Positions 50,799-59,842 of a stretch of 64,000 nt of DNA are shown here, one piece after another. The notes under the pieces were generated by a model. The model saw nothing but the letters and a program-made list of their open reading frames with translations. It was not told where the DNA came from and did no database searches. Position 1 is the first letter of the stretch. Each line of letters opens with the position of its first letter. A program made the position numbers and the translations under genes. Source of the stretch: Streptomyces lydicus (GTDB lineage: Bacteria > Actinomycetota > Actinomycetes > Streptomycetales > Streptomycetaceae); assembly GCF_000717345.1 (NCBI RefSeq), contig NZ_JNZA01000002.1:62001-126000 (forward strand). The letters run 5' to 3'.

Positions 50799-52819
50799 GC
50801 ACCGTGACCACCGCGGCCCAACCGTCCGCCGGGCCGCGCCCCGTCTGCGACCGTACGACGGTCGGCGAGCACCTCTCCCTGCCCCTCTTCCGCGCCCTCT
50901 CCGGCACGCTGGCCGGCCACCCGTACCTCAAGGTCGTGGTGGACCGCGCCGAGCACACCTGGCACCTGCTCGACACCGCCGTCCACCCCTTCCACGTCGA
51001 CTACATCGCCACCCGCGTGCTCGGCATGGAACTGGCAGAACTCGACTCCTGCCTGGACTCCTTCAACGCCTCGGTCTACACGGACCCCGAGCGCCGGTTT
51101 CTGCTCGGTGTGCTCTCCCTGCACACCGACGAGGACCCCGAAGGACGGGAGCGGCCCTTCCTCGTCCTGGAGACGACCGAGGCCGACACCATGACCGGCC
51201 CGCTGCTGGAGGAGTTCTACACCTTCGTCCGCCACCGGCTCGACGGGCGGCTGCCGCTGCTGCTGAAGCCGGCGAACCACGGACAGGAACACGAACTCGC
51301 CGCGATCAGCGACGTCCGGGTGCCGCGGATCCTCAGCCACGAGCTCTTCGGCAACCGCACCCGGACCCCGCTCAACCCGGGCGAGGCGGTCGGCCGGCTG
51401 CGCCACTTCCGGACCGGCGAGGAGTACGCGGCCGCCGCCGGCACGCTCGGCTGGTCCGACATCGTCGCCATGCCGTGCCTGCCGGACGACGTACCGCGGG
51501 TCGCCGGCTTCATCAACACGGCGCCCACCACCCCGCTCTCGCACACCAACGTCCTCGCCTCCGGCTGGGGCATACCCAACGCGATCGTCCGCGACCTGGA
51601 GCGGATCGTCGCGGCGGACGGCCTGGACGGCGCCTGGGTCCGCTACACGGTGCACGACGACGACATCACCCTCGAACGGCTCGCCCAGGCGCCGACGTCC
51701 GAGGCCCCCGTCTGGCACCAGCACCGGATCCGGCTGCGCACCCCGCTGCTGGTGGACGTACCGGCGCTGCCGCTGCACCGGCTGCGCCGCACCGACCAGG
51801 ACCGCTACGGCACCAAGGCGGCCAACCTCGGGGAGCTGCACCACGTCCTCGACAGCCACACCGTCGACCTGACCGCGTTCCACGGCCACCCGCGGCCGCC
51901 GCGCGTGGACCTCTACCCCCATCTCGCGGCCCGGCTGGGCGTACCGCCCGCCACCCGGGGAGCGGAACTCCGCGCCGCCGCCCGCGACTTCACCCGCAGC
52001 ACGGTCTCCGCCCCCGACGGCATCGCCCTCCCCTTCGCCCTGCAGCACCGCTTCCTGATCTCCTCCCCCGCCGTGCAACAGGGCATCGGCAAGCTGAAGA
52101 TGGCCCTGGAGCTCGACGCCGTCGACGCGGTGGACCCGCTCTGTCTGCAGTTGCAGCAGCTGATCCGGCAGGCCCCGATGCCCGACGAGGTGATCCGCAG
52201 CATCACCGGGGCGCTGCCCGGCGGCGCGGCCGCCGCCGGCCGTCTCGTGGTGCGGTCCTCCTCCAACGCCGAGGACCTGCCCGGGTTCTCCGCGGCCGGG
52301 GTGTACGACTCGATCACCACGGTGCACGGCACCGAGGAGCTGCTCGACGCGGTACGCCAGGTGTGGGCGTCCCTGCTGTCGGCGCGCAGCGTCCGGCTGC
52401 GCCACCAGGCGGGCATCTCGCTCGACGACACCTACATGGGCGTGATCATCCAGCGCTACCAGCCCGCGGACCTCGGCGGCGTCCTGGTGACCTGCAACCC
52501 GACCCGGCGGGTGGACTTCCGCAACGTCTACCTCAACTGCTCCCCCGGCTCACCCGAAACCGTCGTCGACGGCACCGCGCTGCCGCTCCAGTACCTCTAC
52601 AACACCGTGGAGGGCGGCGGCCGCACCGTCGCGCTGGGCTCGTCCGCCGAGGACCTGCCGGCCGGCACCCGGCAGCGGCTGGCGCAGCTGGCCCTGACCG
52701 GGCGGCTGCTGCAGTCCCACTTCAGCGACACCGACGTGGACCAGCCGCTGGACATCGAATGGCTGATGACCGATCAGGGCGCCTTCCACCTGGTCCAGAT
52801 CCGCCCCTACGCACGGTGA
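50795..52819 (+). CDS. dikinase-like PEP/pyruvate-binding protein with glucan-water-dikinase domain order
   Basis: This is a 674-residue protein. Residues 1-215 are a domain I do not recognise. Residues 222-270 look like the mobile phosphohistidine domain (TPLSHTNVLASGWGIPNAIV, with candidate His250). Residues 338-672 are a PPDK_N-type ATP-grasp domain: YGTKAANLGEL, APDGIALPF, VVRSSSNAEDLPGFSAAGVYDS, IEWLMTDQGAFHLVQIRPY. In PEP synthase the ATP domain comes first; here the His domain comes first, as in alpha-glucan water dikinases, but no starch-binding module is present. It probably uses ATP to phosphorylate its His and then a small acceptor. Coupled by overlaps on both sides. Confidence 0.82.
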   Translation: MSTVTTAAQPSAGPRPVCDRTTVGEHLSLPLFRALSGTLAGHPYLKVVVDRAEHTWHLLDTAVHPFHVDYIATRVLGMELAELDSCLDSFNASVYTDPERRFLLGVLSLHTDEDPEGRERPFLVLETTEADTMTGPLLEEFYTFVRHRLDGRLPLLLKPANHGQEHELAAISDVRVPRILSHELFGNRTRTPLNPGEAVGRLRHFRTGEEYAAAAGTLGWSDIVAMPCLPDDVPRVAGFINTAPTTPLSHTNVLASGWGIPNAIVRDLERIVAADGLDGAWVRYTVHDDDITLERLAQAPTSEAPVWHQHRIRLRTPLLVDVPALPLHRLRRTDQDRYGTKAANLGELHHVLDSHTVDLTAFHGHPRPPRVDLYPHLAARLGVPPATRGAELRAAARDFTRSTVSAPDGIALPFALQHRFLISSPAVQQGIGKLKMALELDAVDAVDPLCLQLQQLIRQAPMPDEVIRSITGALPGGAAAAGRLVVRSSSNAEDLPGFSAAGVYDSITTVHGTEELLDAVRQVWASLLSARSVRLRHQAGISLDDTYMGVIIQRYQPADLGGVLVTCNPTRRVDFRNVYLNCSPGSPETVVDGTALPLQYLYNTVEGGGRTVALGSSAEDLPAGTRQRLAQLALTGRLLQSHFSDTDVDQPLDIEWLMTDQGAFHLVQIRPYAR

Positions 52820-54210
52820 GCGGCCGGCTGACCGGTGGCGGCACCGCCCGCGCGCCCCGTACGAAGGGCGCGCCGCTGACCCCGCGGGCCCGCCGCATCA
52901 TCCGGCTGAACAACGGCTTCCAGCTGCTGTTCAACCTGTTGTGGTGGATGCCGGTGTTCTACGCCTACCAGCGGCAGGCGGGGCTGTCCGACGGCGAGAT
53001 CTTCGGCATCCAGAGCATCTACTACCTCGCGTTCTGCCTCTTCGAGATCCCCACCGGCCTGGTGGCCGACCGCATCGGCACCCGCAACTGCCTGCGGGCC
53101 GGGGCGGTCGTGATGACCGTGGCGAACCTCGCCCCGGTCTTCACCCCCAGCTACACCGGCTTCCTCGTCCACTTCCTGCTCATCGCCGCCGGCCGCTCGC
53201 TGACCTCCGGCGCGGCCAGTGCCTACCTCTACGACGGCCTGCGGGCCGAGGGCGCGGACGCCCACTATCTGAAGGCCGAGGGCCAGGCCCGCGCGCTGGG
53301 CCTGGCCGCGAAGGTGATCTGCTGGCCGTTGCTGGGCCCGCTCATGGCCCTGGCGCACCCCGCCCCGTACGTGCTGAGCGCCGCGAGCGCGGGCGGCTCC
53401 TTCCTCTGTGCCCTCCTGCTGCCGCGCCAGGTGGCGCACCGGCCCGCCGGAAGCGGCTCCACCGGAGCGGGCCGGCGCGGGCCCGGGTTCCTGCGCGAGG
53501 CGGTCGCCGCGGTGCGCTGCGTGTGCACCACGCCGTGGCTCGCGCTGGTCGTGGTGCAGGGCGTCGCCGTGTTCACCCTCTCCCGCATCTGCCAGGTCAA
53601 CCTGTTCCAGCCGGTGCTGCTGGACCACGGCATCGGCGAGGGCTCGCACGGCAGTGTGCTCGCCGCCATGACCGTTGCCGAGGCGGTGGCGTCGGCCCGG
53701 CCGCAGTGGCTCAGCACGCGGCTCTCCCCGGTCGCCTGGGTGTCGCTGCTCAGCCTGGCGCTGGCGGCGGCCCTGGCGGGCATCACGCTCGGCGGGCCCT
53801 GGACGGTCATCGCGCTGCTGTGTCTGTTCGCCGCCGTCACCGGCTTCGCCTATCCGCTCCAGCGCAAGCTGGTGAACGACGCCGTGCCGGCGGGCGCCCC
53901 GCGCGCCACCCTGCTGTCCGTCGAGAGCATCGTCGACCGGGGGGTGTGCGCGCTGGCGGCCGTCGCCGCGGGTGCCTACCTCTCGGCGGGCCGCCTGGAC
54001 ACCCTGCTGTGGCACAGCGCGCTGGCCACCGCCGTCCTGCTGACCGTCCTGCACCTGCTGCTGCGCCGGCACCGTGGCGCCGCCGGGCGGCGGCCGCCGT
54101 CCCGCGGGGCCCCTGGACCGCTCCCCGAGGACACCCTGCCCCCGGCCCCCTGCGCGGAAGCGCTGCCGGCCCCGCCACCGGCCCCGGCCGGCACGACAGG
54201 AAGGGCATGA
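52816..54210 (+). CDS. MFS transporter (probable exporter)
   Basis: This 464-residue protein has about 12 membrane helices. Motif A-like FEIPTGLVADRIGTRNCLRAG follows helix 2, and a cytoplasmic loop with RPAGSGSTGAGRRGPG lies mid-protein. About 50 Pro/Ala-rich residues trail at the C-terminus. It resembles drug or metabolite exporters of the major facilitator superfamily. GTG 52816 overlaps the dikinase-like stop (GTGA). It likely exports the pathway product and gives self-protection. Confidence 0.9.
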   Translation: MSGRLTGGGTARAPRTKGAPLTPRARRIIRLNNGFQLLFNLLWWMPVFYAYQRQAGLSDGEIFGIQSIYYLAFCLFEIPTGLVADRIGTRNCLRAGAVVMTVANLAPVFTPSYTGFLVHFLLIAAGRSLTSGAASAYLYDGLRAEGADAHYLKAEGQARALGLAAKVICWPLLGPLMALAHPAPYVLSAASAGGSFLCALLLPRQVAHRPAGSGSTGAGRRGPGFLREAVAAVRCVCTTPWLALVVVQGVAVFTLSRICQVNLFQPVLLDHGIGEGSHGSVLAAMTVAEAVASARPQWLSTRLSPVAWVSLLSLALAAALAGITLGGPWTVIALLCLFAAVTGFAYPLQRKLVNDAVPAGAPRATLLSVESIVDRGVCALAAVAAGAYLSAGRLDTLLWHSALATAVLLTVLHLLLRRHRGAAGRRPPSRGAPGPLPEDTLPPAPCAEALPAPPPAPAGTTGRA

Positions 54211-54232
54211 GTCCCGCGGTCATACTGGAGGG

Positions 54233-55042
54233 ATGCGGCGTACGGATACCGGGCGCTACGGCGAGGACGTCTTCCGCCCGGAGGAGACCGGCGAGGCCGA
54301 CCGCATCGATCTGGGCGCGCTCGCCTACGACGGGGTGACCACCGCCCGGCTGGCGGCGCTGGGCGCCGGCCCCGGCTGGCACTGCCTGGACGTGGGCGCC
54401 GGAACCGGCACCGTCGCCCGGTGGCTGCTCACGTCGGCCGGGGTCACCTCCGTCCTGGCGGTGGACCGCGACACCCGGTTCCTCACCGACCGGCCCCCGG
54501 GGCTGGTGGTGCAGGCCGCCGACATCACCGCGCCCGGCTTCGACCCCGGCTTCTTCCACCTCGTGCACGCCCGCTTCGTACTGATGCACCTGCGCTCCTG
54601 GCGCCGCATGATCGCCAAGCTGAGCACCCTGCTCGTCCCGGGCGGGGTGCTGGTGCTCAGCGACGCCGTCGACCTGACGACCGCCGCCGCACCGGCCACC
54701 CCGTACACCCTGGTGATGCGCGCGATGTGGCGGGCCCTGCGGGAGACCATCGGCACGGACGTCTCCTGGGTCCCCGACTGCCCTTCCCTGCTGCTGGAGG
54801 AGGGGCTGCGCTCCGTGGCCGGCGAGATCCATGTGCCCCCGCTGCTCCCCGGCAGCCCGGTCAGCCGGTTCTGGGCCGACACCTGGGACCGCACCCGGGA
54901 GGCGCTCCTGGCGACCGGCCAGGTGGACGAGGCGCAGCTCGAACAGGCCCGGCAGGCCCTGGAGTCGCCGGATTCCGCCGCGCTCGCCCCCGGGATGCTC
55001 ACCGCGTGGGGCTGGAAGCCGCCGCACCCGAGCGCCGCCTGA
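54233..55042 (+). CDS. class I SAM-dependent methyltransferase
   Basis: This 269-residue methyltransferase has SAM motif I CLDVGAGTGTVARWL, the acidic end of strand 2 VLAVDRDTRFL, motif LVHARFVLMHLRSW, and LVPGGVLVLSD. The subtype (O-, N- or C-) cannot be told. GGAGGG lies too close to the ATG to be a normal ribosome site, and CATACT 6 bases upstream could mark a leaderless start. It is the last gene of the ATP-grasp set. Its 3' end overlaps the convergent XdhC gene by 44 bp. Confidence 0.88.
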   Translation: MRRTDTGRYGEDVFRPEETGEADRIDLGALAYDGVTTARLAALGAGPGWHCLDVGAGTGTVARWLLTSAGVTSVLAVDRDTRFLTDRPPGLVVQAADITAPGFDPGFFHLVHARFVLMHLRSWRRMIAKLSTLLVPGGVLVLSDAVDLTTAAAPATPYTLVMRAMWRALRETIGTDVSWVPDCPSLLLEEGLRSVAGEIHVPPLLPGSPVSRFWADTWDRTREALLATGQVDEAQLEQARQALESPDSAALAPGMLTAWGWKPPHPSAA

Positions 55043-56174
55043 CACCGGCCGCGCGGGGCATCGGCGGCCGGTCCTGGTGGATCGGTGTCCGCGACCCGGT
55101 CAGCGGCAGGCCCGTACCGCCCTGCCGGACCGCGACGATCTCCGCGGCGATGGACAGCGCGGTCTCCTCGGGGGTCCGCGCGCCCAGATCCAGGCCGATC
55201 GGGGAACGCAGCCGGGCCAGTTGGGCTTCGCCGACGCCGGCCTCGCGGAGGCGTGCGGTGCGGTCCTCGTGGGTGCGGCGCGATCCCATCGCGCCGACGA
55301 ACGCGACCGGCAGCCGCAGCGCCACCTCCAGCAGGGGGACGTCGAACTTGGCGTCGTGGGTGAGGACGCACAGCACCGTGCGCTGGTCGGTCTCGGTGCG
55401 CCGGAGGTAGCGGTGCGGCCAGTCGACGACGATGTCGTCGGCCTCCGGAAAGCGGTCCCGGGTGGTGAAGACCGGGCGGGCGTCGCACACCGTCACGTGG
55501 TAGCCGAGGAACTTGCCCGTGCGCACCAGTGCCGCGGCGAAGTCGATCGCACCGAAGACGATCATGCGGGGCGGCGGCACACTCGACTCGACGAACAGCG
55601 TCACGGGGACCCCGCAGCGCGAGCCGCTCTCCGAGAGCTCGACGCTGCCGGTGCGGCCGGCCGCCAGCAGCGCGCGGGCCTCCGCCACCGCCGTACGGTC
55701 CAGCTCCGCCTGCCCGCCGAGACCTCCCTCGTACGTACCGTCGGGCCGTACGAGCAGGGCCCGGCCCAGGAGTTCGGCCGGGCCCCGGGCCACCCGGACC
55801 AGCGCCGCGGCCTCGCCGCGCGCGGCGGCCGACAGCGCGGCCGCGTACACCGCCCGGTCGGGCCCGCTCACCGGCGTGACCAGGACTTCGATGGTCCCGC
55901 CGCAGGTCAGGCCGACGGCGAAGGCGTCCTCGTCGCTGTAGCCGAACCGCTCCAGGACCGTGCCGCCGTCCTCCAGCGCCTGCACGCAGCTGTCGTAGAC
56001 GGCCCCTTCCACACAGCCGCCGGAGACCGAGCCGACGGCCGTGCCCCGGCCGTCGACGGCCAGCGCGGCGCCCGGCCGGCGCGGTGCGCTGCCGCCGACG
56101 GCGACGACGGTGGCGACGGCGAACTCCCGTCCCTCCTCCGCCCATCGGTGCAGCTCGCCGGCGATGTCAAGCAC
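54999..56174 (-). CDS. XdhC/CoxI-family (PaoD-like) molybdenum cofactor maturation protein
   Basis: This 391-residue protein has the XdhC N-terminal domain (FAVATVVAVGGSAPRRPGAAL, VGSVSGGCVEGAVYD, GLTCGGTIEVLV) and a Rossmann-like C-terminal domain (MIVFGAIDFAAALVRTGKFLGYHVTVCDARP, then VAFVGAMGSRRTHEDR). Members insert or sulfurate the molybdenum cofactor of xanthine- or aldehyde-oxidase-type enzymes. It is the last gene of the oxidoreductase operon, with GTG 56174 overlapping the large-subunit stop by 8 bases. Its stop lies inside the convergent methyltransferase gene. Confidence 0.92.
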   Translation of the reverse strand: MLDIAGELHRWAEEGREFAVATVVAVGGSAPRRPGAALAVDGRGTAVGSVSGGCVEGAVYDSCVQALEDGGTVLERFGYSDEDAFAVGLTCGGTIEVLVTPVSGPDRAVYAAALSAAARGEAAALVRVARGPAELLGRALLVRPDGTYEGGLGGQAELDRTAVAEARALLAAGRTGSVELSESGSRCGVPVTLFVESSVPPPRMIVFGAIDFAAALVRTGKFLGYHVTVCDARPVFTTRDRFPEADDIVVDWPHRYLRRTETDQRTVLCVLTHDAKFDVPLLEVALRLPVAFVGAMGSRRTHEDRTARLREAGVGEAQLARLRSPIGLDLGARTPEETALSIAAEIVAVRQGGTGLPLTGSRTPIHQDRPPMPRAAGVRRRSGAAASSPTR

Positions 56175-58299
56175 CCGGTGCTCCCCCGGCCGCCCGCAGG
56201 ACGCGGTCCGGCCTGATCGGCAGGTGCCGCTGACGTGCGCCGGTGGCGTGCCAGACCGCGTTGGCGATCGCCGCCGCGGCTCCCACGATCCCGATCTCGC
56301 CGATGCCCTTGATGCCGACCGGGTCGTCCGGGTCGGGGTCGTCCACCCAGTCGGCCTCGATGTGCGGTACATCGGCGTTCGCGGCGAAGTGGTAGCCCGC
56401 GAGGTCGGCGCCCACGTGGCCGCCGGACGCCTGGTCCCTGGTGGCCTCTTCGTGGAGTGCCATGGACAGGCCCCAGGTCATGCCGCCGATGAACTGGCTG
56501 CGCGCGGTGAGGGGGTTGACGATCCGGCCCGCGGCGAAGATCCCGAGCATCCGCCTGACCCGCACCTCGCCGGTGCTGACGTCCACCGCGACCTCGGCGA
56601 ACTGCGACCCGAAGGTGTAGCGCTCCTTCTGCGTCTGCGCCAGCGCGCCCACGGCCGCGGAGGTGTCGGACCTTACGGTGATGCCCTCGGGCGGGACGGC
56701 GCCGCCCAGCGCCAGCCGCTCCCGTAGTTCGCCCGCCGCAGTGATGATCGCCCAGGCCCACGAGCGGGTGCCCATCGAGCCGCCCGCGAGGATCGCCGGC
56801 CCGAAGGAGCTGTCCGCGATCCGCATCCGGATGCGCTCGGGCGACACCTCCAGCGCGTCGGCGGCGACCTGGGTCAGCGCGGTCCGGGCGCCGGTACCGA
56901 CGTCGCTGGCGGCGATCCGTACCGTGAAGGTGCCGTCCGCCTCCGCCGTCACGACGGCGGTGGAGGGCGCCGACAGCATGGGGAACGTGGCGGCGGCCAT
57001 GCCCGTGCCGAGCAGCCAGCGCCCGTCGCGGCGGATGCCGGGTCGTGGGTCACGGTCCGCCCAGCCGAATCTGCGGGCGCCTTCCTCGTAGCAGGCGACG
57101 AGGTTGCGGCTGCTGAACGGCAGTCCGGACAGCGGCCCCACGACCGGTTCGTTGCGCACGCGCAGCGCGATCGGGTCGACGCCGCACTTCTCGGCCAGTT
57201 CGTCGAGCGCGGATTCCAGTGCGAAGGAGCCCGGCGCCTCACCCGGTGCGCGCATGTAGGTCGGGGTGGGGACGTCGAGCGGGACGACGCGGTTGACGGT
57301 GTGGTGCGCGTCCGCGTCGTAGAGCGGGCGCCCGAAGTCGGCGCTGCGCTCCATGAATTCGTACACCGTCGACGTCTGGCAGTCCGCCTGGTGGTCGAGG
57401 ACCCGCAGCCGCCCGTCGGGGTCGGCGCCGAGCCTGACGCGTTGGGCCGTGGGGCTGCGGTAGCCGGTGAGCGTGAACATCTGCCGACGGGTCATCACGA
57501 CCCGGACCGGGCGGTGCAGGACGGTCGCCGCCATCGCCGCTCCCACCGCGTGCACGCGGGTCCCCTTGGACCCAAAGGCGCCGCCGATGTGTTCGGAGCG
57601 CACCCGCACCGCGTCCGCGTCGAGCGAGAACAGCTTCGCGAGCTCGTCCGCGACGAACCTGCTGCCCTGGTTGGAGTCGATGACCTCCAGCCGGCCGCCG
57701 TCCCAGTGGGCCGTCGCCCCGTGCGGCTCCATCGGGCTGTGGTGCTCTTCCGGTGTGGTGTACTCCGCCTCCACGACGACGGCGGACGCGGCGAGTGCGG
57801 CCGCCAGGTCGCCCTTGCCCGCCGCCGAGCCCTCCGGCGTGTGCATGCCGGACCGGCCCGCGGAGAACGCGACGTCGTGCGGTTCGGTGTCGTACTCGAC
57901 CGTGAGGGCCTCGGCCGCCTCCCGGGCCTGCTCGGAGGTTTCCGCGACGACCAGGGCCACCGGCCAGCCGACGTACGGCACCCGGTCGTGCTGGAAGAGC
58001 TGGAGGACCGGGTCGGGCGGCCCCAGCGGTCCCATGTAGTCGCCTTCGACGCGTGGGGCGTTGCCGTGGTGCAGCACGGTGAGGACGCCGGGCATCGCGA
58101 GGACGGGATCGGCCGCCACGGACCGGATCCGGCCACGGGCGACGGTGGACAACACGAGCCAGCCGTGGGCCAGTTCGGCGAACGGTATCTCGCCGGCGTA
58201 GCGGGCCGCGCCGGTGACCTTGGCCAGGCCCTCCACCCGGGTGTGGGCGGTGCCCACGGCTCCCGTCAGCGCGCTGCTTCCCGTCGTCGTCGTGGTCAT
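56167..58299 (-). CDS. molybdopterin-binding large subunit, PaoC/xanthine-dehydrogenase family
   Basis: This is a 710-residue molybdenum hydroxylase subunit: GLAKVTGAARYAGE, HIGGAFGSKG, MRAPGEAPGSFALESALDELAEKCG, GGSMGTRSWAW, and the closing GIKGIGEIGIVGAAAAIANAV with the catalytic Glu. The MRAPGEAPG loop is like aldehyde oxidoreductases (YagR/PaoC) rather than the AYRCSF loop of CO dehydrogenase. It should oxidise aldehydes or N-heterocycles. The ATG overlaps the FAD-subunit stop (ATGA). Confidence 0.93.
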   Translation of the reverse strand: MTTTTTGSSALTGAVGTAHTRVEGLAKVTGAARYAGEIPFAELAHGWLVLSTVARGRIRSVAADPVLAMPGVLTVLHHGNAPRVEGDYMGPLGPPDPVLQLFQHDRVPYVGWPVALVVAETSEQAREAAEALTVEYDTEPHDVAFSAGRSGMHTPEGSAAGKGDLAAALAASAVVVEAEYTTPEEHHSPMEPHGATAHWDGGRLEVIDSNQGSRFVADELAKLFSLDADAVRVRSEHIGGAFGSKGTRVHAVGAAMAATVLHRPVRVVMTRRQMFTLTGYRSPTAQRVRLGADPDGRLRVLDHQADCQTSTVYEFMERSADFGRPLYDADAHHTVNRVVPLDVPTPTYMRAPGEAPGSFALESALDELAEKCGVDPIALRVRNEPVVGPLSGLPFSSRNLVACYEEGARRFGWADRDPRPGIRRDGRWLLGTGMAAATFPMLSAPSTAVVTAEADGTFTVRIAASDVGTGARTALTQVAADALEVSPERIRMRIADSSFGPAILAGGSMGTRSWAWAIITAAGELRERLALGGAVPPEGITVRSDTSAAVGALAQTQKERYTFGSQFAEVAVDVSTGEVRVRRMLGIFAAGRIVNPLTARSQFIGGMTWGLSMALHEEATRDQASGGHVGADLAGYHFAANADVPHIEADWVDDPDPDDPVGIKGIGEIGIVGAAAAIANAVWHATGARQRHLPIRPDRVLRAAGGAPGA

Positions 58300-59288
58300 C
58301 GGCCGGCCTCCTCGGCGAGCTCGGTCAGCAGGGCGACGACGAGATTGCGCATCAGTGTCACCTTGTATCCGTTGTCGGGCAGCGCCTGGGCGGCTGCCAG
58401 TTCGGCGTCCGCGGCGGTGCCGAACGCCTCGGCGCTCGCCGGCCCGCCGATGAGCACCCGCTCGGCCTCTCGGGCCCGCCACGGCCGGGACGCCACCGCC
58501 CCGAAGGCGAGCCGCACGTCATGGACGACGCCGTCGCGGACGTCGAGGGCGGCCGCGGCCGAGCCGATCGCGAAGGCGTAGGAGGCGCGCTCGCGCACCT
58601 TGCGGTAGCGGGAGAGGGCGGCCACCGGCGCCGGCGGGAGGGTCACCGCGGTGATCAGCGCGCCGGGCGGCAGCGCGGTCTCCTGGTGCGGGGTGTCGCC
58701 CACCGGCAGATAGAACTCCGCGAGCGGCACCTCGCCCGGGCCGTCCGCGGTCTCGTACGAGACGACGGCGTCGAAGGCCGCCAGTGCCACTCCCATGTCC
58801 GAGGGGTGCACGGCCACGCAGTGCGCGGAGGCACCGAGGATCGCGTGGTTGCGGTGCTCGCCCTCGACGGCGGGGCAGCCGCTGCCCGGGGTGCGCTTGT
58901 TGCACGGCTTGGACAGGTCGGTGAAGTAGCCGCAGCGGGTGCGCTGCAGGAGGTTTCCGCCGACCGTGGCCATGTTGCGCAGTTGCCCGGAGGCGCCGGC
59001 CAGTACGGCCTGCGTCAACGCCGGGTACCTGCGGCGGACTTCGGGGTGTGCGGCGAGGTCGCTGTTGCTGACCGTGGCGCCGATGCGCAGCCCGCCGTCG
59101 TCGGTGGCCTCGATCCGGTCAAGGGGGAGGTCACGCAGGTCGACGAGGAGGGCGGGCCGCTCCACGCCGGCCTTCATCAGGTCGACGAGGTTGGTGCCGC
59201 CGCCCAGGGCGCGCGCCTCGGGGTCGGCGCCCAGTACGGCGAGCGCGCCGGGCACGTCATGGGCCCGCTGATAGCCGAATTCCCTCAT
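58296..59288 (-). CDS. FAD subunit with extra iron-sulfur loop (PaoB-like)
   Basis: This is a 330-residue subunit with the FAD motifs RALGGGTNLVDLMK and NMATVGGNLLQRTRCGYF. Four cysteines in the loop after the FAD site (Cys119, Cys129, Cys138, Cys157: RTRCGYF, KPCNKR, GSGCPA, SAHCVAVHPSD) match the additional [4Fe-4S] binding seen in E. coli PaoB, which ordinary xanthine dehydrogenase FAD subunits lack. It moves electrons between the Fe-S and FAD centres. ATG overlaps the 2Fe-2S gene stop (ATGA). Confidence 0.92.
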   Translation of the reverse strand: MREFGYQRAHDVPGALAVLGADPEARALGGGTNLVDLMKAGVERPALLVDLRDLPLDRIEATDDGGLRIGATVSNSDLAAHPEVRRRYPALTQAVLAGASGQLRNMATVGGNLLQRTRCGYFTDLSKPCNKRTPGSGCPAVEGEHRNHAILGASAHCVAVHPSDMGVALAAFDAVVSYETADGPGEVPLAEFYLPVGDTPHQETALPPGALITAVTLPPAPVAALSRYRKVRERASYAFAIGSAAAALDVRDGVVHDVRLAFGAVASRPWRAREAERVLIGGPASAEAFGTAADAELAAAQALPDNGYKVTLMRNLVVALLTELAEEAGR

Positions 59289-59842
59289 GCCGTCACCTCC
59301 GCGTCGCCGGTGACCTCGGCCCCGGCCGCCCGTGCGACCGCCTGGACGATCGAGACGTACGCACCGCAACGGCACAGGTTGCCGCTCATCCGCTCCCGTA
59401 TCTCCTCGGCGGTCAGCGGCGGCACCTCGGGCCCGGGCCGCACGTCGGCGGTCGCGGCGCTCGGCCAGCCCGCCGCGTGCTCCTCGATCACCGCGATGGC
59501 CGAACAGATCTGCCCCGGTGTGCAGTAGCCGCACTGGTAGCCGTCCAGATCGAGGAATGCCTGCTGCACCGGATGCAGCCGCTCACCGTCCGCCACACCC
59601 TCGATGGTGGTGATCTCCCGCCCCTCGGCGGCCACCGCGAGCTGGAGGCAGGAAACGGTCCGGCGGCCGTCGAGCAGCACCGTGCAGGCACCGCACTGGC
59701 CTTGGTCGCAGCCCTTTTTGGTGCCCGTCAGATCGAGGCGTTCCCGCAGGGCGTCGAGCAGGGTGGTGCGGTGGTCGACGGGCAGCGCGTGCTTTTCGCC
59801 GTTGATGTTCAGGGTGATGGCGCTGGACGTCGATAGGGCCAT
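59285..59842 (-). CDS. two-[2Fe-2S] small subunit (PaoA-like)
   Basis: This 185-residue protein has a plant-type ferredoxin domain (Cys45, Cys50, Cys53 and Cys65 in GCDQGQCGACTVLLDG and SCLQL) and a helical [2Fe-2S] domain (GYQCGYCTPGQICS, then SGNLCRCGAY). It relays electrons in the aldehyde oxidoreductase. Unlike E. coli PaoA it has no Tat signal, so the enzyme is probably cytoplasmic. First gene of the four-gene operon (small, FAD, Mo, XdhC). Confidence 0.94.
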   Translation of the reverse strand: MALSTSSAITLNINGEKHALPVDHRTTLLDALRERLDLTGTKKGCDQGQCGACTVLLDGRRTVSCLQLAVAAEGREITTIEGVADGERLHPVQQAFLDLDGYQCGYCTPGQICSAIAVIEEHAAGWPSAATADVRPGPEVPPLTAEEIRERMSGNLCRCGAYVSIVQAVARAAGAEVTGDAEVTA

